Assembly (NCBI RefSeq): GCF_027580225.2
Contig: NC_073340.2
Coordinates: 18,112,001 to 18,176,000, forward strand
Length of the DNA stretch: 64,000 nt
Source: Misgurnus anguillicaudatus
Lineage: Eukaryota; Chordata; Actinopteri; Cypriniformes; Cobitidae
Direction: 5' to 3'
The translations under genes and the position numbers were made by a program. Below the pieces are notes generated by a model. That model searched no databases and was not told the origin of the DNA. It was given only the letters and a program-made list of their open reading frames with translations. Below, one piece after another: positions 60,201-64,000 of this stretch (positions are counted from its first letter, which is position 1; the number at the start of each line of letters is the position of its first letter).

Positions 60201-63200
60201 GTATCTATGCATTCTTTGGCACCTTTAAGGTTTATTCAAACAGGGACAAATTTAGCTCCTGGCTTTAAACATCTTGCTAGACATAGCAATGTCAATAAAG
60301 GAATGGTGTGAAAAATCCTGACTTATCTTGTAAAAGCCCAGACCTGAACTTAATTGAACACAATTGGGATGAATTGGAACGTTGATTGTTAGCAATGCTC
60401 CATCACTCCGCAGAATCCTTTAATACAGCCATGTTTAACATGTATTGGAGAGCAGTGAAATCTGTTTTGGAGGACAACATCTCCAATAATGCCCATGGAT
60501 TTGAAATTAAATGCTCAAGAAAACCATTTGTGTAGTTTTTAATTTCGCAATTTTGTTTTAGATCAATCAACAAGGATCAATTTGAGAAGAAGAAAAATGA
60601 CATGCTTGACCCCGAGCTGTAAGTAAATAAAACATTTTTATAATCATCCCTAGTCTTTGTTAAAATTGTAAAGTCTTATTTTTGTTTCTTATAGATTTGT
60701 GGAATGTATTGATTGCGGTCGTAAGATGCATCAAATCTGTGTTTTGCACAATGACACTATCTGGCCATCAGGGTGAGTTTCCCCGCATTAAAATCTTAAC
60801 TAACTGTAAATTTTGTAAGTCATTTCTAACCCCAACATGTCTGTTTAAACTTTTGTGATCTTTTCCTTTCCAAGCTTTGTGTGTGACTGCTGTCTGAAGA
60901 AGTCTAACAAAACCAGAAAAGAGAACAAATATGCTGCTAAAAGTATGTGATCATATGTTTCAATAAGTAAATAAATATTTCTATAAATGTATTTTTGCAC
61001 CTTATATATAAATCTATATTTTTTCAGTCAGTAATATTAACTATATTTTGTTGGACGTTCAGGGCTTCCGCAGACCAAACTAGGCAACTACCTGGAAGGA
61101 CGAGTTAATGATTTTCTGAAGCGCCACAATCACCCAGAGGCTGGTGATGTCACTATTCGTGTTGTTCATGTCTCAGACAAAGTGGTGGAAGTCAAACCAG
61201 GCATGAAGTCCAGGTAAGAAATGTTGGCCTTAATGGGATCACACACCGACTCCGAAAGAGCATCCTGAAAGTGAAATGCTTGTCAAGTATGCAATGCATA
61301 CTCGAAATGTGACACCTGCATTTAATCCATCCCAGTGAGTAGTGAACACACATGTCTTGGGATAGCAGCCTGGGGAGCAATTAGGGTAAGGTGCCTTGCT
61401 TAAGGGCACCACAGTCGCAACCTTCCGGCCGTGAGACTGGAACCGGTAACTCTCGGGGTTACACAGCCGACTCTTTAACCACTAGACTACAACTGCCTAT
61501 TGTAGGGCATCCTAAAAGTCAAAACCATTATTTTCTACAAATGTACACATGCTGATGTTGTGATTTGTTCATGTTGATTTATAGTGTAATATATTACAAA
61601 TATCAGTTCATTATAATGCTGTAAGGAAGAAGAGTGATGTTCCATGGATTTTAATAGTTGTTCATTCTTTTTCCCAGGTTTGTGGATAGTGGAGAGATGG
61701 CAGAGTCTTTCCCATACAGAACTAAAGTTTTATTTGCGTTTGAGGAGGTTGACGGTGTTGATGTCTGTTTTTTTGGGATGCACGTACAAGAGTATGGCTC
61801 AGACTGTCCACCCCCTAATCAGAGGTTAGACAAATGCAATTGAATTGTTAACTAATTAAAATGTTCGTAGACCAGTAAGTGATAAGCCACTCCCCTTTTT
61901 TTTCTGCTATAGACGGGTTTACATATCCTACCTGGACAGTGTCCACTTCTTTCAGCCACGCTGTCTGAGAACAGGAGTGTACCATGAGATTCTTATAGGG
62001 TACCTGGAGTATGCCAAAAAACAGGGGTAGGTGGATATATACTACTCCTTTATGTCAGCAGATGGCATATCTTAGGGACAGTAAGTAGTGTTTTATTAAT
62101 CAAAATCAATGTCTTTATTTAATAAATATGTCCTCGTTGGTGTCAAATGACCTCTGCCAGTGATCTAACTTTTCTTTGTAAGCTTAGAATTTCTTCTCTT
62201 TACTTGCATAGAACGGGTAAGTCCAAGGAGGCTTCCATGTCGTTCCACCATACTGATAAACTATAATAGCATAGAGGGACAAAAAGCACTAGCCTACCAA
62301 TGCGTTTCCACAATGCGTTTTCATTCAAAACACGTGAACCAGCTGAGATCAGTGATTACATAACGCTACCGTAGTTGCAACATGCATTTCGAAAAGCGAG
62401 GCGCTAGAGAGCACTATTCATTTGAATGCAAAATAAAATTTTACCACTAGATGGGGGTAAATCCTACTTATTGTCCCTTTAATTGAGCAGATGGCTGGAT
62501 CTTTAAGACCAGTTTCTTTGTCTTTTCCACACATGCTGACTTGCTTTGAACTTTACTAACTTGTGGATGTTTTTAGGTTTACCACGGGACACATCTGGGC
62601 CTGCCCTCCTAGTGAAGGAGATGATTACATTTTCCACTGTCATCCTGCAGACCAAAAAATACCCAAACCTAAGCGTCTGCAGGAGTGGTACAAGAAGATG
62701 CTGGATAAAGCTGTAACAGATCGTATTGTGCATGACTATAAGGTGCAGATTTGATTTGTAGATAAATTATATTGAAATATTGTAGAAAGAGAGGAAAAGT
62801 AATTTAAATTGCATTTTCTTTTTATCTTTTACAGGACATCTTCAAACAGGCAACAGAGGATCGTCTCACCAGCGCCAAAGAACTGCCTTATTTTGAGGGT
62901 GATTTCTGGCCTAATGTGCTTGAGGAGAGTATCAAAGAATTGGAGCAGGAAGAGGAAGAAAGGAAGAGAGAGGAAAACAGCACGTCCAATGAGAGTGTTG
63001 ATGTCAGTGTTTAAGATTTCACTAACAACTTCTGCTCCTTGTAAATGTGCATTTTCATATAAACATTTCTCTTTGCTTCCACAGACAACGAAAGGTGATA
63101 GCAAAAACGCCAAGAAAAAGAACAATAAGAAGACAAGCAAGAACAAGAGCAGTTTAAGCCGAGCCAACAAAAAGAAGCCAGGGATGCCAAATGTGTCCAA

Positions 63201-63684
63201 TGACCTTTCACAGAAACTGTATGCCACTATGGAAAAGCACAAAGAGGTATGAGGAGAGAGCTTAAACCTTTCAGAAATTGAAAACTTGAAAGTATTTACA
63301 TACAATGATGGTGATCACACTGCCATCAAATGTGACTACTGCGAGAACTAAACATATACAGTTTTGTTTTAATGGTTTTCCCCATTTTGTCTTCTTTATA
63401 AGGTGTTCTTTGTGATTCGGCTTATCGCTGGGCCCAGTTGCAATGCTCTTCCACCCATTGTTGATCCGGATCCTTTGATGGCTTGTGATTTGATGGATGG
63501 TCGTGATGCCTTCTTAACACTCGCACGGGACAAACACTTGGAGTTTTCTTCAATGCGACGTTCCAAATGGAGCACTATGTGCATGCTGGTGGAACTGCAC
63601 AACCAAAGCCAGGATCGCTTTGTCTATACCTGCAATGAGTGCAAGCACCATGTCGAGACTCGCTTTCATTGCACTGTGTGTGAG
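33251..63684 (+). CDS. ep300: Histone acetyltransferase p300, 30 coding exons, 3' end outside window
   Basis: p300 is a nuclear transcriptional coactivator and lysine acetyltransferase. Exons: 33251-33344, 41848-42479, 42586-42762, 42855-43176, 43293-43406, 43556-43744, 43862-43961, 44095-44217, 44320-44437, 44519-44702, 47401-47478, 50157-50242, 50335-50478, 50581-51018, 51437-51643, 54174-54348, 56462-56580, 57583-57822, 58075-58163, 59096-59176, 60562-60618, 60695-60772, 60875-60942, 61063-61213, 61678-61824, 61913-62026, 62577-62742, 62835-63002, 63085-63246, 63403-63684 (1701 codons). Visible: basic [17 protein letters not shown] start, TAZ1 zinc domain (about 349-440), KIX ([17 protein letters not shown], about 560-650), bromodomain (about 1075-1175), RING/PHD region, HAT domain (about 1315-1690) and its lysine-rich autoinhibitory loop in exon 29. 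The frame stops at the start of the ZZ finger. CBP is the nearest alternative; the chadl-l3mbtl2 context favours ep300. Which fish paralogue (a or b) is unknown. Confidence 0.94.
35697..36119. mobile_element. hAT MITE in ep300 intron 1
   Basis: Ends tagggctgtaacgattaatc and gattaatcgttacaaaccta form inverted repeats. The 8-bp duplication tttaaaag is at 35689-35696 and 36120-36127. No coding sequence inside. Confidence 0.92.
36205..36722. mobile_element. Left end of a hAT-like element
   Basis: It starts tagggttgtaacggcatac, a hAT-type terminus, and runs to the insertion at 36723. No matching right terminus was found, so it is a fragment or has been split by the later insertion. Confidence 0.5.
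36723..37673. mobile_element. hAT-type element, ep300 intron 1
   Basis: Ends tagggatgtgcatg and cgtgcccatcccta are imperfect inverted repeats. Flanks atacatgt (36715-36722) and ctacatgt (37674-37681) match at 7 of 8 bases, an aged target duplication. Its right end is part of the palindrome at 37634-37794. Confidence 0.75.
37634..37794. repeat. 74-bp near-perfect inverted repeat with 13-base loop
   Basis: Arms 37634-37707 and 37721-37794 pair with one mismatch (at 37702). Each arm holds a hAT terminus (gggcacgagtaatcgattga or its complement) plus the flank acatgtacagctg. The loop is 37708-37720. The junction therefore places two hAT ends head to head with duplicated flank. Confidence 0.9.
37753..37862 (+). 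pseudogene. hAT terminus followed by BED-finger transposase fragment
   Basis: From 37753 a hAT end (tagggatgggcacgag) reads rightward. About 60 bases on, the frame [14 protein letters not shown] (37816-37857) matches the start of a BED zinc finger of Ac-type transposases. The gta at the end may be an intron donor. The remaining transposase is not seen. Confidence 0.5.
38090..39310. repeat. GC-rich dispersed repeat with gcattgcgct tandem units
   Basis: It starts with gatctaagcgcattgtc and ends with the decamer gcattgcgct repeated four times at 39261-39298, followed by gccgggtgtaagag. Related sequence is at 22920-23110. The structure suggests an old non-autonomous DNA transposon, but I found no clear terminal pair. 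Confidence 0.5.
40882..41344. mobile_element. hAT MITE with perfect target duplication, ep300 intron 1
   Basis: Ends cagtggtggctggtgactt and aagtcacctgccgccactg are inverted repeats, and the arms continue inward (gaggggcgca against tgcgcccctc). The duplication gtgatgtg is at 40874-40881 and 41345-41352. Non-coding. Confidence 0.92.
45282..46989. mobile_element. Second-layer element (agggctcgc termini)
   Basis: cagggctcgcaaaatcgcta at the left pairs with tgaaatttagcgagccct near 46999 at the right. It lies inside the hAT element and itself contains 45525-46820. The ends are approximate and no target duplication was convincing. Confidence 0.5.
45525..46820. mobile_element. Third-layer element (ggctgcgtttaca termini)
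   Basis: Ends ggctgcgtttacattttgc and aatgccaagtgtaaacgcagcc are inverted repeats. tga flanks both sides (45522-45524, 46821-46823), a 3-bp duplication. Subterminal repeats gatccgatca and ttaacatgcgat recur inverted at the far end. Confidence 0.75.
47651..49682. mobile_element. Inverted-repeat element (cactgatctatag termini), ep300 intron 11
   Basis: Left end cactgatctatagaaatgac and right end gtcattttatttagatcagtg pair. Related motifs (ctggattgcgcatgacg, ccctctgctggttggg) recur in 55019-55795. It carries the nested MITE at 48425-48957. Together they fill most of the intron between 47479 and 50156. Confidence 0.75.
48425..48957. mobile_element. PIF/Harbinger-like MITE nested at ep300 intron 11
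   Basis: Ends gggctcagtcacaccaaaag and cttttggtgtgactgagccc are perfect inverted repeats. taa flanks both sides (48422-48424, 48958-48960), as expected for Harbinger. Interior is GC-rich and non-coding. Confidence 0.88.
51034..51288. mobile_element. Angel-like MITE, copy 3, close to an ep300 exon
   Basis: Left end ttaaagggatggtttacc, right end tgggtgaactatcccttt(aa). It begins 15 bases after the donor of exon 14 (51018) and nearly fills intron 14. The interior is an inverted repeat around an actatgg core (51108-51132). Confidence 0.8.
51644..54173. other. ep300 intron 15
   Basis: No gene is visible. The start (gtgtgacggattacaaaactc, 51674) resembles a hAT-type end. A repeated motif gtcatccaacatg occurs at 52450 and 52648. 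Imperfect inverted arms gacatcaaagta (52722) and tactttgatgtc (52789) surround cgagagcg/ctctcgcg. The rest is AT-rich with nothing recognisable. Confidence 0.5.
55019..55795. mobile_element. Inverted-repeat element with 8-bp duplication, ep300 intron 16
   Basis: Ends cactgatctatataaatgac and gtcatttatatagatcagtg are almost perfect inverted repeats. gttacagc is duplicated at 55011-55018 and 55796-55803. Same family as 47651-49682. Non-coding. Confidence 0.9.
55947..56132. mobile_element. Short hAT MITE, ep300 intron 16
   Basis: Ends cagtgtttcccaatcctgg and ccagaattgggaagcactg. Flanks tgtcacat and ggttacat agree at 6 of 8 bases, suggesting a decayed duplication. 186 bp, non-coding. Confidence 0.75.
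57131..57467. mobile_element. hAT-like MITE with TG/TA-rich centre, ep300 intron 17
   Basis: Ends tagggatgcataacgattaa and ttaatcgtcatgcagcccta. The interior is a large inverted repeat around a (GT)n and TA tract (57270-57310). No target duplication was found. It lies about 115 bases upstream of the bromodomain exon at 57583. Confidence 0.8.
59337..59770. mobile_element. One-armed copy of the foldback family, ep300 intron 20
   Basis: It starts ttaaagggacacatttttc and shares acatcgtgtactaagaccg and taacatggctgcagcagg with one arm of 16851-17663. The second arm is missing after about 59770. The deletion leaves it immobile. Confidence 0.75.
60080..60177. repeat. Tandem duplication, 2 x 49 bp, ep300 intron 20
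   Basis: Units 60080-60128 and 60129-60177 both start acatgtgaatcatttttgc and end cttctatgtag. They differ at one base (cacacag versus cacacgg). Confidence 0.92.
60260..60540 (+). pseudogene. Fragment resembling a Tc1-like transposase C-terminus
   Basis: The plus strand reads [15 protein letters not shown], close to the third catalytic region (PDLNPIEHLW-type) of Tc1-like transposases, followed by a stop and then [13 protein letters not shown]. Only this tail is present, with no terminal repeats. Family assignment is from the motif alone. Confidence 0.6.
61225..61503 (-). mobile_element. tRNA-derived SINE, ep300 intron 24
   Basis: On the minus strand the head reads gtagtctagtggttaaag (A-box region) and ggttccagtctc (B box, about 61433-61444), a tRNA-like polymerase III promoter. 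It is followed by ccttaagcaaggcacctta and ttcactactcactgggatg, a body I recognise from fish SINEs of the HE1/V-SINE kind. Near-repeats gagcatcctgaaagt and gggcatcctaaaagt flank it and may be the target duplication. Confidence 0.8.
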
Positions 63685-64000
63685 GTGAGGACTGCAGGAG
63701 TTTACCTGATTTCAATCATTACTAAGTTTTTTTAAGACTGCAGAAAATTTCAGCACATATTGAATACTAATAATAAGAATACTGTTTAAAGCGTTCCAAA
63801 TTATTATGCACATGCCATTTTTGTTTATTTTTCCAATACAGTCCAATGCAAATTTAATTTTACCCTCAACAGTTATATGACAGTGTGGATTTTGTTATTT
63901 ATTTTGGTGTAGCAGCATAGACAAACATCATTTGTTTCAAGTCAGAAGTAGTTGCATTTTCTTGCTGTTCAATTTTCTCTTTTTACATAATACAACAGTA

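Noticed and set aside
61430..61500. Possible tRNA gene on the minus strand
   Set aside because: A and B boxes are present but no acceptor or anticodon stem pairs properly; it is the tRNA-derived head of a SINE.
62829..63305. Open frame of 158 codons on the minus strand, rich in Leu and Phe
   Set aside because: It lies antisense across ep300 exons 28 and 29, which are Lys- and Glu-rich; the complement of such codons reads as Leu and Phe.

Overview
The window is vertebrate nuclear DNA, most likely from a cyprinid-type teleost (zebrafish, carp or a relative). The genes are multi-exon with GT-AG introns. The gene order rangap1 - chadl - l3mbtl2 - ep300 matches the human 22q13.2 neighbourhood. 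The introns are packed with the small DNA transposons typical of cyprinids: hAT-type elements with 8-bp target duplications, Tc1-like copies, PIF/Harbinger-like MITEs and foldback elements. All gene models were built by hand from reading frame, splice signals and intron phase; names rest on recognised protein families, not on a database search.

Layout: 1-2386 repeats, a tRNA-Arg(CCU) on the minus strand and the rangap1 leader. 2387-7749 rangap1 (+, 15 coding exons, 556 aa). 9256-14962 chadl (+, 7 coding exons, 764 aa). 15683-24793 l3mbtl2 (-, 17 coding exons, about 793 aa), convergent with chadl. 24794-33250 an intergenic block with a tRNA-Gln(CUG), a 5'-truncated LINE, a 1.3-kb hAT-type element, two Tc1-like remnants lying head to head and further MITEs. 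33251 to the right edge: ep300 (+, 30 coding exons, 1701 codons visible), cut off where the ZZ finger begins.

The genes do not form an operon. RanGAP1 is the GTPase activator of the Ran transport cycle, CHADL is a secreted leucine-rich-repeat matrix protein, L3MBTL2 is a chromatin compaction protein of the PRC1.6 complex, and p300 is a transcriptional coactivator and lysine acetyltransferase. L3mbtl2 and ep300 are divergent, separated by the transposon block.

Most notable: the l3mbtl2 model starts with a complete THAP-type DNA-binding domain joined in frame, through phase-matched introns, to the FCS zinc finger and four MBT repeats. The human protein, as I know it, has no THAP domain. Three exon boundaries (rangap1 exon 5, l3mbtl2 exon 8, ep300 exon 6) lack a canonical splice site where homology places it. 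One short ep300 intron is flanked by a 16-bp direct repeat containing AGGT, as expected if it arose by tandem duplication.
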